A stretch of DNA of 64,000 bases. It comes from Nitzschia sp. pyKryTriq1 (Eukaryota > Bacillariophyta > Bacillariophyceae > Bacillariales > Bacillariaceae). Shown here piece after piece: positions 19,269-29,224 of the stretch. The first letter of the stretch is position 1. The number at the start of each line of letters is the position of its first letter. The position numbers and the translations under genes are program-made. The stretch covers positions 1,544,001 to 1,608,000 of the forward strand of contig OY101120.1 in NCBI GenBank assembly GCA_956465555.1. Reading direction: 5' to 3'. The notes beneath the pieces were generated by a model. That model made no database searches and was not told the DNA's origin. It was given only the letters and a program-made list of their open reading frames with translations.

Positions 19269-20975
19269 ATGTCGTCGTCTGGTTCCAGTCGCCGTTCGGC
19301 CCGTAATCGTAAGGAGATCGTGGCGCCTGGTTTTGGCACTGCCTCCGATGTTCAGCGCCTCTCACAAGAACTTGGTGGTTCTTTGCCTGTAGCTGCCGTC
19401 ACTGCAATGATGCGATCAGAAGGGCGTGGGATCAGGGGTAAGTCGGATGACGCGGCGCCCAACCCTCTGACGTCTCCTGGTACCTCCAACGCCTGGGCGA
19501 GTTTTATGCAGGAAGAGGGGGTCGCGAGCAATCTCTTCGGCGGGGCCTCTTCTCAAGAAGAGGAACCTTCCAACAAACGGCGAAAGACCGACGGTTCGGG
19601 GTCGAAGGGCAAGCCCTCGGCCCCGGCGTCGGGCAAGCTTGACTACGACATTTCCTTACTTTCTACTACTACCAAGTCGACGCCGTTCGGATCATTGGTT
19701 CAAAGTGGAACCATGGATACCACCGTGATAGGAAGAAAGCAGGTCAAGAGTACTGAAGATGCAGTCTATCATTTGAATGTACCGCACTCACTCATGCCCA
19801 AGGTCGCAATTACTAAGGTCTTTACTAGCTGCAATGCTGCCCATGCCATCGCGCTCGACAAGTCGAATCAAGCCTACGGGTGGGGACGCAACGAAGGGCT
19901 GTGTCTGGGAGAGGCTCAAATGTCGGGGGATACTGCAGCAACAGTCATCCCCACTCCCACTCTGATTTGCAGCGACATCGCCAGTGCCGCTCTGGGAAAG
20001 TCGCACACTATATTTGTGCAGACGGACGGAACCCTGCATGCGCTAGGATCCAACAAGTCGGGACAATGCGGATGGAGAGCGAGCCTGAAACAATCCGGAG
20101 TCTTGAAGCCGTGCATTGCACCCAAGGATGTTGTCTTCTCCAAGATCGCCTGTGGAGAAGACTTCTCAATTGCTCTGGACGATCAAGGGATTCTATATAG
20201 CACAGGAAGCAGCGAGTTTGGACAGCTAGGCAACGGCGAAACTGGGGAATATTTTGTTTCCGCCAACAAGCTGGCGTATGCAAATGCATATGGCTTTGGG
20301 CCACAAGTCATCTACCACCACACTGATCCCAATGATAATTCCCACAATGATCAGCACAAGAAAACGGTACCCCTCACGCAAGAAATCCGTTTGCAGGACA
20401 TCGCTTGTGGAAAACACCATTCCATCGCTATCGAGGCCCCCGCCTCAAACTCGAGGGGAACACGGATTTTTTCTTGGGGATGTGGTAACTATGGCTGTCT
20501 GGGGCATGCAAGACAGCATGACGAATACTTTCCAAGGCAAATTGAGGGTTTCCCCAAAGGTGCAACAGCCACCAAGGTGGCAGCAGGGTCCAACTGTTCT
20601 CTGATATTGACAGAAAATGGGCATGTCTACTTTTGCGGTGTTACGAAGGCCAATGCAGATGCCGTCATGAGACCGCAATTGGTGGATGCCTTGGCGAATA
20701 ACTCGCACGTTGTCACGCACATTGGCGCAGGAGCGGGCAACGTGGCGTGTTGCACCGAAGGGGGCAACACGGTGGTGTGGGGTCAGGGTCAGTCCGGAGA
20801 GCTTGGCCTGGGCAGCAAAAAGTCGAGCGCCAAACCGGCCTTTGTGGAGTCTCTCTCGGGTGTTAGTATTTTGGATCTTGCGTGTGGTCAAGGGAGCTTC
20901 TTGTACGTCGTGAACGATGACAAGGACCTGCCCAAGGTAGACTTGGCGGCTGTCGAAAAGGCTCTGAAGCCGTGA
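19269..20975 (+). CDS. RCC1-repeat beta-propeller protein
   Basis: A single exon of 568 residues from the ATG at 19269 (MSSSGSSRRSARNRKE); the frame is open upstream but has no earlier ATG. The first ~170 residues are disordered with a basic nuclear-import-like cluster (NKRRKTDGS). From about 180 onward RCC1 blades follow: AYGWGRNEGLCLG, LHALGSNKSGQCGW, LYSTGSSEFGQLGNG, IFSWGCGNYGCLGHARQH, VYFCGVTKAN and VVWGQGQSGELGLGSKKSS. Each is preceded by the typical hydrophobic-Ala-x-Gly stretch (ACGEDFSIALD, AAGSNCSLIL). RCC1 proper is the chromatin-bound exchange factor for Ran; many RCC1-like proteins have other roles. The N-terminal extension and the insert near 365-395 argue against assigning Ran exchange. 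Tail-to-tail with the TTL-like gene. Confidence 0.82.
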   Translation: MSSSGSSRRSARNRKEIVAPGFGTASDVQRLSQELGGSLPVAAVTAMMRSEGRGIRGKSDDAAPNPLTSPGTSNAWASFMQEEGVASNLFGGASSQEEEPSNKRRKTDGSGSKGKPSAPASGKLDYDISLLSTTTKSTPFGSLVQSGTMDTTVIGRKQVKSTEDAVYHLNVPHSLMPKVAITKVFTSCNAAHAIALDKSNQAYGWGRNEGLCLGEAQMSGDTAATVIPTPTLICSDIASAALGKSHTIFVQTDGTLHALGSNKSGQCGWRASLKQSGVLKPCIAPKDVVFSKIACGEDFSIALDDQGILYSTGSSEFGQLGNGETGEYFVSANKLAYANAYGFGPQVIYHHTDPNDNSHNDQHKKTVPLTQEIRLQDIACGKHHSIAIEAPASNSRGTRIFSWGCGNYGCLGHARQHDEYFPRQIEGFPKGATATKVAAGSNCSLILTENGHVYFCGVTKANADAVMRPQLVDALANNSHVVTHIGAGAGNVACCTEGGNTVVWGQGQSGELGLGSKKSSAKPAFVESLSGVSILDLACGQGSFLYVVNDDKDLPKVDLAAVEKALKP

Positions 20976-21116
20976 AAAATAGAACGAAAGTCGAACGTAT
21001 GAATTCAGCTCTACGAGGAGTACAGTAGACTAGTCTATTCGATTTGCAGGAGGAACAATGCCCCTATCGTACTCGTGTAAACTTGTAGTAAGGAAACAAT
21101 GATCCTTCACGGTCTT

Positions 21117-22760
21117 CTACTTCTTAGTCTGCGCCAGCTCGCAGCCCCGCTTATTCTTTGACCGCTGATACCCCTCATAGTCATACATCCACCCGTCATT
21201 GTAAACAATCTCATAGTCTCCGTGATTAATCAAACTCTTATTGTCCAGCGTTAAGCCTTGTTCTTGCCTCTCCCAAATCTCTTCAGTTGCGGCAATCATT
21301 TGTGTGAAGAGAGCATTGTGCATATCTACTCGGAATTGAAAGTCTTCGTCGAGCCCGCAACCATGCTGCGGCTCGATAAAGTAGACATCAAGATCCAAAT
21401 CAATGATGAAATCAGCCCCATAGAAACCAAAACCATTTTCGGATGAAATTGTGTTGGCGTTGAAGGTAACGTCTTTGAATGCCGCGGCCATCTCTCCAAG
21501 GACTTGTTTCACTTGGTTTCGCACGTGACTGATGGGATCTTGAATGTTTAGGTTCTCCTTATTGTTAACTTCTGCAACGTAGTCAGCAAACTGATCCCAT
21601 GTACCCTTGCCTTCTTCGGCGAGGCCAGTATGGGTTGTAAGATGAGCTTGTGTGTTGCTGAAATCACCTTCCGAGTAATCAGAATTTCCAATGCGAAGAT
21701 ATCCATCATGATACATAACAATTACAGGATCCAATGATGCCACTATCCAAAACACCCGAAAATCAAACTTCCGATTGTTGATGGTCATTTCGTTGCATAC
21801 ATACTTTTGAATGATATAGTTCTGTTTACCTGCTTCTTTTTTGACAAGGTCAAAAACGTTCTTCAATTCTTCAGTTCCAGGGCCCAGCATCTTGATACCT
21901 TTACCTTGGTTGACATTTGGCTTTTTGAGAACCCATGGACTATCCAAAGCTCCCTCTTCAAACAGGCGCCTCTTGAACTGTGCGAGCCCAACCTCTTCAT
22001 CTAGCCGATACGTCTCGGGAAGGGCCACAATTTCTTTCCCGGTAGTAGCAGAGTAATTCATCATGTGTGTGACAAAAGAGTCCTTTTGATTCCAGGACTT
22101 GTAGTTTGGGATATGATTGTAGCGCTGCCAGGGTTGGAGCTCATTGAACCATGAAGTTTTTGCCGCATAGGTCCAAATGACTTGCGCTTCTTCATAATAG
22201 TCCGTTTTGCGCCAGCCTTGCATTCTCAGTGCCCTCGCGGGAGGCTGGTTGATTTTACTCCTACCATCGACGAAAAAAGTCTTTTTGAATTCTTCAGGAC
22301 ATTTTTCCATTTTCCGAATTCCACCGCCAATAGTGCTACGGTAGGGTGGCTGTTTGTTGTTTCTGTGCAGCGACCGCGAATTGTGGACCCCCTGCTCTGT
22401 CGCGGTGTTTTCCAGCCCGTTTTCTCGAATCACCACCGCTACCCCGAGTACTGATATCAGCAGCACAACTCCAAGAACAATCGTCCACAATGCCACAACT
22501 TCTTTCTCCCTTTTAGAAGCTCGTCCTCCCTTGCCGTCTTTGGAATCATCTTTGCATGGACCGCCTGCTAGTATGTAGTCTCCACCATTGTTTTTACTAA
22601 ACACTCCAACACCATTGTTGTTCCGGTTCCGCATGATAGTCATTTTCATCTTCTTTGCGACAAGAACCTTTTCCCCTCTGTCAACAAGTGACAAACTACA
22701 TGTACTTGATGAATTGACGGCACACTTTTTTCCGACTCGTATGGTGCAAGTATCTGGCAT
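21117..22760 (-). CDS. TTL-family ATP-grasp ligase, membrane-anchored
   Basis: A single exon of 547 residues. After an 88-residue basic N-terminus comes one strong TM helix (89-111, VVALWTIVLGVVLLISVLGV), then an ATP-grasp catalytic region of the tubulin-tyrosine-ligase type. This includes SPWVLKKPNVNQGKGIKML (ATP-binding strand and loop), YIIQKYV, NNRKFDFRVFWIVAS, HDGYLRIGNSDYSE and YGADFIIDLDLDVYFIEPQH. The Mg-binding Asp and Glu positions (ADFIID, FIE) are present. TTL and TTLL enzymes attach Tyr, Glu or Gly to tubulin or other acceptors, normally in the cytosol. An anchor followed by a ligase domain is unusual: if type II, the domain would face the secretory lumen. The acceptor is unknown. 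Confidence 0.8.
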   Translation of the reverse strand: MPDTCTIRVGKKCAVNSSSTCSLSLVDRGEKVLVAKKMKMTIMRNRNNNGVGVFSKNNGGDYILAGGPCKDDSKDGKGGRASKREKEVVALWTIVLGVVLLISVLGVAVVIRENGLENTATEQGVHNSRSLHRNNKQPPYRSTIGGGIRKMEKCPEEFKKTFFVDGRSKINQPPARALRMQGWRKTDYYEEAQVIWTYAAKTSWFNELQPWQRYNHIPNYKSWNQKDSFVTHMMNYSATTGKEIVALPETYRLDEEVGLAQFKRRLFEEGALDSPWVLKKPNVNQGKGIKMLGPGTEELKNVFDLVKKEAGKQNYIIQKYVCNEMTINNRKFDFRVFWIVASLDPVIVMYHDGYLRIGNSDYSEGDFSNTQAHLTTHTGLAEEGKGTWDQFADYVAEVNNKENLNIQDPISHVRNQVKQVLGEMAAAFKDVTFNANTISSENGFGFYGADFIIDLDLDVYFIEPQHGCGLDEDFQFRVDMHNALFTQMIAATEEIWERQEQGLTLDNKSLINHGDYEIVYNDGWMYDYEGYQRSKNKRGCELAQTKK

Positions 22761-23452
22761 GATCCCACCAACACGAGACTTTGTCTTCTGTCGGCCAAAG
22801 TCCTCCAGAGGAGCCCGCTGTGTTATCAGTCATCACATTTGTGCGACAGGAAAAATCTTAGATCTTGGACACGTGTCATATAGGCTGTTCGCATCGAGGC
22901 CCACCCGGCTCGCCCTCGGTATGGCATATAAGTTGATGACGTGTATGATGTCGCACGACGTTCGCACATCATGCAGAAGCATGCAGGCAGGGAGGAGCAG
23001 GCGGGCGGGCGCGTGGGAGTGAGAGATGATGATTACTCGTCGTACATGCCGGTTCGTACCGGTAGAGGTATCCGTACCAGGTACACGTACCGGTGCGGTA
23101 TGATCATTATTTTTTACCCCCCAAAAGATACCCTGGTACGAATACCTGGTACCTTGCTAAGTATTGAGTATTGACACGAGCACCCCCCCCTCCCCCCCAT
23201 AATATGCATTAAAATGGACCCACGACGCCAAGAACCAAGAATGCTCTCCAAAATTCATGTGGATGCATGCATGCATGCATGCAAGCCATTAGCCACTTGA
23301 TGGACGAGATGCTGTTGCGACTTGATTGGTAGCCCGACGCTTGACTCCTCACTCACTACGTGTACCACACCACGAAGCCGAAGTTTCGCCTTGTCATCAT
23401 TTTCTCGAAATCTGGAGAGCAACCCACTGTCCAATCATTTCATCAAGGCAAG
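22761..23452. other. Divergent gap with GTAC cluster and ATGC microsatellite
   Basis: 692 bp between divergent starts. A GTAC cluster spans about 23044-23151. A poly-C-rich tract lies at about 23185-23200 and an (ATGC)n microsatellite at 23263-23283. No gene recognised. Confidence 0.5.
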
Positions 23453-24863
23453 ATGGCTGAAGTTAGGTATCGTCTGTCTCCTACTAACGATAGTAGACAG
23501 AATCTCCATGCAGGAATCATTGCCGAAGATCTCGACGGTGACACGACAAAACGCAAAGCACGGGTGGTCTCGAGGCAGCGAATGAGACAGGCTAGACTAA
23601 TCCTATTCTTTTTGGGAGCAACTTGTTTCCTGGTGGGGATTGTAAGTACTCGGAGTGGAATGTATGAATACATGTATTATCGATGATATATCTGATCAAA
23701 TGTATCTTGCACAGGGTGCAATCGGTCAAATAATAATCATTTGTGGGCTCCAAGGAGAGAGGAGAAATACTAAGAATATACCACGAGGTCGAAGGCTTTC
23801 GAATCTTTCTCGACCACGAGCAAGGTAAGCAGCAGCAGACCTGTACAACATTTCAATATAAACAGGGATTGTAGGCTCATAGTCTTTTCCTTGTTCCAGC
23901 ACGGGCCCGATCAAGAATTTTATTTTACCTGATACCAGCCGAGATAGACTTTACGAGGAGCTATCAATGATGAAGGTAAACACATCGGACCTTGCGGCTC
24001 TCGAAGCTTTCATCGAGACAAGCAAGTCGGTTATCTGGGAACATATCAGCGTCGAGATTTTTGAAGCGCTACTGGCCCTCCATGACATCCACTCAGCCAC
24101 CAGTGCCGTCCTATTCAAAAACATTCCTGTCGACCCCTTTGTTCCTCCTACTCCCACAGATGGATCAAATTCTTTGAGGAAGCCGACCTACATTGCCGAG
24201 GCAATGCTGGTGGGACTCGGGGAGCTGACTTCCGCAAAGGTGATCGGATACGCTTCAGAAACAAAATACAGCAATCCTTGGATACATGAAGGATTTCCAC
24301 GAAATAATTCCGGTTCTGCGTTGACCAAAGCGACCGACCTAAGCTTTCATCAAGACATGAGCTACCACCACCGACCGCCAGATATTTTAGGTCTGGTATG
24401 CTTGCGTGAAGGTCATGATCGCCAAGTCCGCACCGAACTCATTGACAACAGAGATGTTTTCAATCTTTTGCCAACATCCGTTCTTGATGTACTACAACAG
24501 TCTCGATTCCAGATTAGAACCTCTGAATGGGTTGATACACGCTGGTCTGGGGCTAATAACGACGGTCGCCCACTGGTCGAGGACGCTACTTCAATACGAC
24601 TTCCAGTGGATTGGGAAAACATGGTAGGCCTTGACGAAGCTGCACAGCGTGCCGTGGAATTCTTGAAGAGAGCGATAGAATATGCGCCGAAACACTATGT
24701 ACACTTTGGCCACGGTGATTTGTTACTCTTTTCTAACCGCAGAATGGTCCATGCTCGGACTCCCTACACCGATCTCCGTTTCGATGGCGGGGATAGAGTA
24801 CTCAATCGAGCCTATTTCTTGAAAGCCCTCACCCCAGAAGAGCACCCGACAAGGATTGCCTAG
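23453..24863 (+). CDS. TauD/clavaminate-synthase-like 2-oxoglutarate oxygenase with N-terminal TM helix
   Basis: Three exons, 23453..23641, 23715..23824 and 23900..24863 (introns in phases 0 and 2), 420 residues. Exons 1 and 2 encode a basic N-terminus and one TM segment (about 48-74, ARLILFFLGATCFLVGI then GAIGQIIIICGL). Exon 3 is a TauD-like Fe(II)/2-oxoglutarate oxygenase. His250 and Asp252 (SFHQDMSYH) and His384 (RRMVHARTPY) form the metal triad, and Arg403 (RVLNRAYFL) is the likely 2-oxoglutarate ligand. The downstream part resembles small-molecule amino-acid hydroxylases of the clavaminate-synthase group. The membrane anchor is unusual for this family. The exon structure rests on clean GT-AG sites and frame continuity. 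Only 62 bp separate its stop from that of the next, opposing gene. Confidence 0.8.
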
Positions 24864-24925
24864 CGTACAATTTAGTTATAATATTATTATCACACAGTTC
24901 GAGTTGGTCCCGGAAGTCGTTTGTG

Positions 24926-27454
24926 TTAGCTTACAAAACTTTGAGTAGAGTACTTCTCTGGTCGAGGATCGTAGAGTTCCTTCCACGCCAAAGCGAATTT
25001 GATGAAGGTCTCGCGAGCTCCATCGTTCGTCTCTTGCAAAGTTCCATCATCCACTTTCATGAAGCCTTCGTAGACGGAATCTTGTCCAGTCGCAAGCTCT
25101 TTTGTGGTCAGGACCGTGTATTCATCTGTCTCTGACAATGGAATCCATCTATTGGCTTTGTTCATTACTTCAACAGATGACACCTGGCTTCCAGAAAAGT
25201 CGGATGTCACGGAGTATCGCAACGCACCTGCATAGGGATAGGCATCCGGTCTATCGCCTCCAGACGCAAAATCAACGGCTCGATTCAATATGTGAACAAT
25301 ATCGTTCCCGGTCAAAGGTAAGGTCACAAGGGCTGCGTTCTCTGGTAGAAGCATTTTCGCGTGACTGTCAGTGAAAATGCCGCTGGCAATATCACTACCA
25401 CAAAGCGACGACTTGAAAATAGCAATATCAGCGTTCGGATTCTGATCCAAGAGCCCCCATGCAACCACATTGCATGCACCTCCTCCTCGGGTGCGAATTG
25501 AATCGTTCAGTGGACAAAGGTCGCTTTTTCCGCTTCCTGGCAACCACTCAAGACACACAATTTCTGGGACAACTGCAATCCTGGGTTCCACATCAGGGTT
25601 GACAAATGACTGGGTGGAGTGCCATGCTGAATCAAGTTCCCACCAACCATTCTGATTTTGCAATGTATAGGTTAGAAATGCATCGCCAGCAGTAAACGGG
25701 AGAGGCGTTTTCCAATGGTCGATCACTTCACCCAATTTGGTGTACCCAAAGGCTCCTTTGGCGATGTCAGCGGTCGTCACGATACTGTAGAATTTTCGTG
25801 GATTGATTGGTCGCCAAAGTCCTAGATGATCGACATCGAGCTCAACGATACGAACCCGACTACCCAATTCGAGATTGGATTCCACCTCAAACCGTATGCC
25901 GGCGGCGTGAGGATAAGCTAGTTTGTTGTCTGACGGACCAAATACAGCGTCCATTGATTCTTCCAAGGCGATCATAATATTTCGGCCCGAAGTTTCTATA
26001 ACCACCAAGTCGTTCAACGGGACGGTGTCCTGAATGTCCCCAACTGTCATTTCTGGCTTCCGGATATCATCCCTACATGCACCCGCATTCAGAAGAGCCA
26101 CATTACTTCCAGTCACATTCATCATGGCTTGTGCCACTAGATCACATACCGAGCCAACGTTTGGCGGAGATTCGGATCTTGAACAAGTCGAATTTCTGAT
26201 TTGGCCAGGAAAACCTTCGATACACAGATCGAAAGGTATCGTCGATACGACTTTCTTATCCGAGTATGAATCAAGCCTTTCAATGCCATCATCTGGGGTA
26301 GAGTCTAGAAGCATTAGTAGTGGAATTACCATGACAGCCGCGAGGAGAACGAGAGCAAGGACGATGAAAGCCATCATATTTCGTTTGTTAATTCGGCGGT
26401 GGCAGCAAGAAGCCTTCGCAGTAGGTGCGGCGTGATTCTTTAAGTCAGAGAAAGCATCAATAGTGCCAAGCTCTTCATCCACGGTTCCCGTGTGGGTGCG
26501 AATTGCTTCAACCTCTGCTCTTGGGCTTTTCGCTCTACCGCTGGGAGAACAGGATGTCGAAGAATCGGATGGCGTAACCGAACCGTCCATTTTGATTCGA
26601 AACGAGGTGGAGTTATCCGACCTTTCCTGCCCGGGTACTGGTGCCTCGTGAGAATGTTCTCTAATCGATACCAGCGGTGTCGACCCAACCCCTTTCTTTG
26701 GTTGTTTCTGTTTCTTGTGCTTTTTGCTAGGGTCTTTATCTTTCTTGGCTTTCTTCCTGAGCTTCTTTTTAATTTTCGGTTCTCCATTCTTTAGTTCTTC
26801 TGGTATTTCTTCGCTGCCGTGCAACGGACTTTCCGTATTGGGAGCACTACTGCTGACACAATCTTTCTTCTCTGTCGTGACTGCTGGTGGAGACTTTTCT
26901 TCCTCCGCCTTGCAGAGAGGGGCATCCCGGCTGGATCCGTTAGTTTGTGTGGCTTGTTTCTCTATCCTGGTGGCAGATAGAGCCTTGGCGACCTTCTTCG
27001 AGTGAGTATGAAGGACTTTGTGTTCCTTCTTGTATGTAGATAGTAGATCCGCATTTTTGCTGGCAACCTTTTCCAGACTTTGGAGGGCTGCTTCGTCGAT
27101 CTTAAATTTTGATAGATCCGAGCTAGCCTGTCTTATTGGCTGGGGTTTGGATGGCCGTTCCTTGTCTTTCTTTCGGGCAGATTGACCCGGCTCTACCCTG
27201 CTATCGATATTTGGTGCAGGAGACGATTCAGAGGCTTTTTTCTCTGTGCTGCTGGTGGATACCGGTAGGACCCGCTTGACACTGACGTGAGATTGAAGGC
27301 CTTTGTGCTGCTTTTTGTAGGTGGACAGCAGATCCGGCTTTTTGCTAGCGACCCTTTCGAGACTTTGCAGGGCCTCACCATCGATCTTGAATTTTGATAG
27401 ATCGGGTTTTGTTTTGGCGACCCTGAGCTCAGTCTGTGCTTTCTGTTCTTCCAT
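24926..27454 (-). CDS. Type II membrane protein with tandem 5'-nucleotidase C-terminal domains
   Basis: A single exon of 842 residues from the ATG at 27454. The cytoplasmic N-terminus carries a 36-residue unit twice (about 18-53 and 112-149), each DLSKFKID-x-x-ALQSLE-x-VASK followed by DLLSTYKK. Lys-rich stretches follow (225-255), then a Ser-rich linker and one TM helix (360-383). The outer part has two domains of the 5_nucleotid_C type. The first contains VGSVCDLVAQAM, SNVALLNAGACRDDI, YPHAAGIRFEVE and YSIVTTADIAKG; the second contains GGGACNVVAWGLL, ADIAIFKSSLCGSDI, YPYAGALRYSV and YTVLTTKELATGQD. In 5'-nucleotidases this domain binds the nucleoside next to a metallophosphatase domain, which is absent here. 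A receptor or binding role is possible, but is inference. Confidence 0.75.
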   Translation of the reverse strand: MEEQKAQTELRVAKTKPDLSKFKIDGEALQSLERVASKKPDLLSTYKKQHKGLQSHVSVKRVLPVSTSSTEKKASESSPAPNIDSRVEPGQSARKKDKERPSKPQPIRQASSDLSKFKIDEAALQSLEKVASKNADLLSTYKKEHKVLHTHSKKVAKALSATRIEKQATQTNGSSRDAPLCKAEEEKSPPAVTTEKKDCVSSSAPNTESPLHGSEEIPEELKNGEPKIKKKLRKKAKKDKDPSKKHKKQKQPKKGVGSTPLVSIREHSHEAPVPGQERSDNSTSFRIKMDGSVTPSDSSTSCSPSGRAKSPRAEVEAIRTHTGTVDEELGTIDAFSDLKNHAAPTAKASCCHRRINKRNMMAFIVLALVLLAAVMVIPLLMLLDSTPDDGIERLDSYSDKKVVSTIPFDLCIEGFPGQIRNSTCSRSESPPNVGSVCDLVAQAMMNVTGSNVALLNAGACRDDIRKPEMTVGDIQDTVPLNDLVVIETSGRNIMIALEESMDAVFGPSDNKLAYPHAAGIRFEVESNLELGSRVRIVELDVDHLGLWRPINPRKFYSIVTTADIAKGAFGYTKLGEVIDHWKTPLPFTAGDAFLTYTLQNQNGWWELDSAWHSTQSFVNPDVEPRIAVVPEIVCLEWLPGSGKSDLCPLNDSIRTRGGGACNVVAWGLLDQNPNADIAIFKSSLCGSDIASGIFTDSHAKMLLPENAALVTLPLTGNDIVHILNRAVDFASGGDRPDAYPYAGALRYSVTSDFSGSQVSSVEVMNKANRWIPLSETDEYTVLTTKELATGQDSVYEGFMKVDDGTLQETNDGARETFIKFALAWKELYDPRPEKYSTQSFVS

Positions 27455-28215
27455 TGTACCAATCGGTAATACTGTAGATCTCGAGGGGAACGGTTTCAAA
27501 GAAAATGCTGCCGTCGTCAAGAATCAATAATGGTCGTGCGCTGTGTTTGCAATGGCGTTTTGCCTGTCGTGACTGGTCACAGCAACGGCGTCGCCCACAC
27601 CGAATGACGATCACTTTGAGAGAGGGAATGCGAGGCCAGATACCCGTAGATTATGATGAGATACTCGTACCGGTACAGTAGAGATGAGAACGCAACGAAA
27701 TGTATGCTAGCTTTCTGTATGAAATGCGTGCGGCGGGAACTGGAAGGGTTCGCTTCACGCAGCGACACCTTTCAACTCCAACTTGTACAGTAGTAGTGAT
27801 AAAGAAACGCAGCGACGTTGAGGGAGGCGGTTGGGCCTTATTCTCGTTGCCAAATCTCGGAGAAACTTTTTCCCCTTCACGCACGCACGCACGGACGGAT
27901 GATGGATGGGTGTTTCAAAAGTCGTGTGCCAGATAGTTATGTAACTGAAATTATGACGTGCCGGTATTAGTAGACCCTCTACTCTCTACTAGAGAGTAGT
28001 GTGAGGGATTTACTCGTATCGTACACGCACGTTGGCGGATCCAGAGAACCATGGTTCTCTGGTCGGATCGCCGATGTCAGATAGATGATGATGTACAAGT
28101 ACCGGTACATACCGGTACTGGTACTTGTATGTACAGTACCGGCGGTACACCATCTATCCCCCTCCATCTAGTACTCTCCCTCAAGTCTGGGGGCGGCGTC
28201 CCCCTACATTATATG
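27455..28215. other. Intergenic, upstream of the 5'-nucleotidase-like gene
   Basis: No gene recognised. Holds a short GTACCGGTAC site near 27667, an inverted pair around CTCTACTCTCTACTAGAGAGTAG (positions 27976-27998, an imperfect palindrome) and a GTAC cluster at 28091-28146. Confidence 0.4.
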
Positions 28216-28591
28216 GCTGTACTAAAGTATGGGATCCTTCCCGTGGACCGCGCGTGGCCTGGTACAAAACTAAACGCAGAACTTCGTACAAAATTTTGTT
28301 GAGGTGATTTAATTGTCTGGCAGCGGCCAGACTGTGTGATAATTCTCCGTGATGATCGAGTTTTCAAAAAATGAGAGATAGCCGTGTTAATTTTGCACTG
28401 CGGTAGCGCAAAACGCGCTGATCACGATGGTAGTAAAATACACGGCTGTCTCGCCTTCATTTGTTTGTTAAAGAATAAAACAAATTAACACGTGATTTTG
28501 ACGCGCTCAAATGCGCAGAATTTCGGTGGTAGGACAGACTCCTACCAGGTTCTACGTGCGCTACTATGCGTTTTCGCGCTTTTGGTACAGC
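28216..28591. repeat. Dispersed repeat, copy B
   Basis: Second copy of the element at 9386-9738, same orientation. The stem of copy A is kept here as 28380-28387 with 28440-28447, where a G-C pair is replaced by T-A. The GGTAGGA/TCCTACC hairpin is identical. Copy B has an extra ~20 bp (TTGTTGAGGTGATTTAATTG) before the conserved CAGCGGCCAGAC block. Confidence 0.7.
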
Positions 28592-28948
28592 CATAGTACA
28601 CACAGTACTCAATGTACATATGGGCAACCCGGCCCTACACGTGGCAAGTGTAGCAGCTTCAATTTTTGCCAATACTACTAAGGCTACACCTTAGACACTT
28701 CCTACACTTGTTACTGTCATTGTAACAAGAACATTTGTGAAAGCGGAAACGGATTTGCTCCAACTACAGGGGCGGTAGAGGTAGTGCAGTTTCCCCCGGA
28801 GTTGGGTTTTGTCGCCCGCGGCTTCGCAGTAGGAATCGTTGGAGCCTACGATGACGACGATGACGACAATTCCCAATCCATTTCCAGCATCCAAAAAGAA
28901 TTCAGACAACGATGCTCGTCTCATCACCAGAGTAGTCTCATAAATCTA

Positions 28949-29222
28949 CTGGGCCGCTCCCGAAATTGTCAGAGTACCCAGAGAATCAGTTTTTGAAACT
29001 CTAGAGTGTGCACACTGTAGTTAGAGGTATCGAGTGACGAGGAAAGTGATTGTCAGGCTCGACTGGCTCGACAGTTTTTTGGGGGATGAGAACTCAGGTT
29101 CGCCTCTGATCGAGAGGAAGATTCCCTTCTACTGACAGACTAACAGACCGGACCCAGATCTGGTGCGCGCGTACCCAGACGACTCGGCGGATCTGGGTAC
29201 GACAATTTCGGGAATGACCCAC
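28949..29222. mobile_element. Tc1/mariner-like MITE
   Basis: 274-bp element bounded by TA on both sides (28947-28948, 29223-29224). The ends read CTGGGCCGCTCCCGAAATTG and, on the other strand, GTGGGTCATTCCCGAAATTG, continuing TC and a further GTACCCAGA after a short offset. No coding capacity. The TA flanks and ~30-bp inverted repeats fit a non-autonomous Tc1/mariner relative. Confidence 0.65.
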
Positions 29223-29224
29223 TA

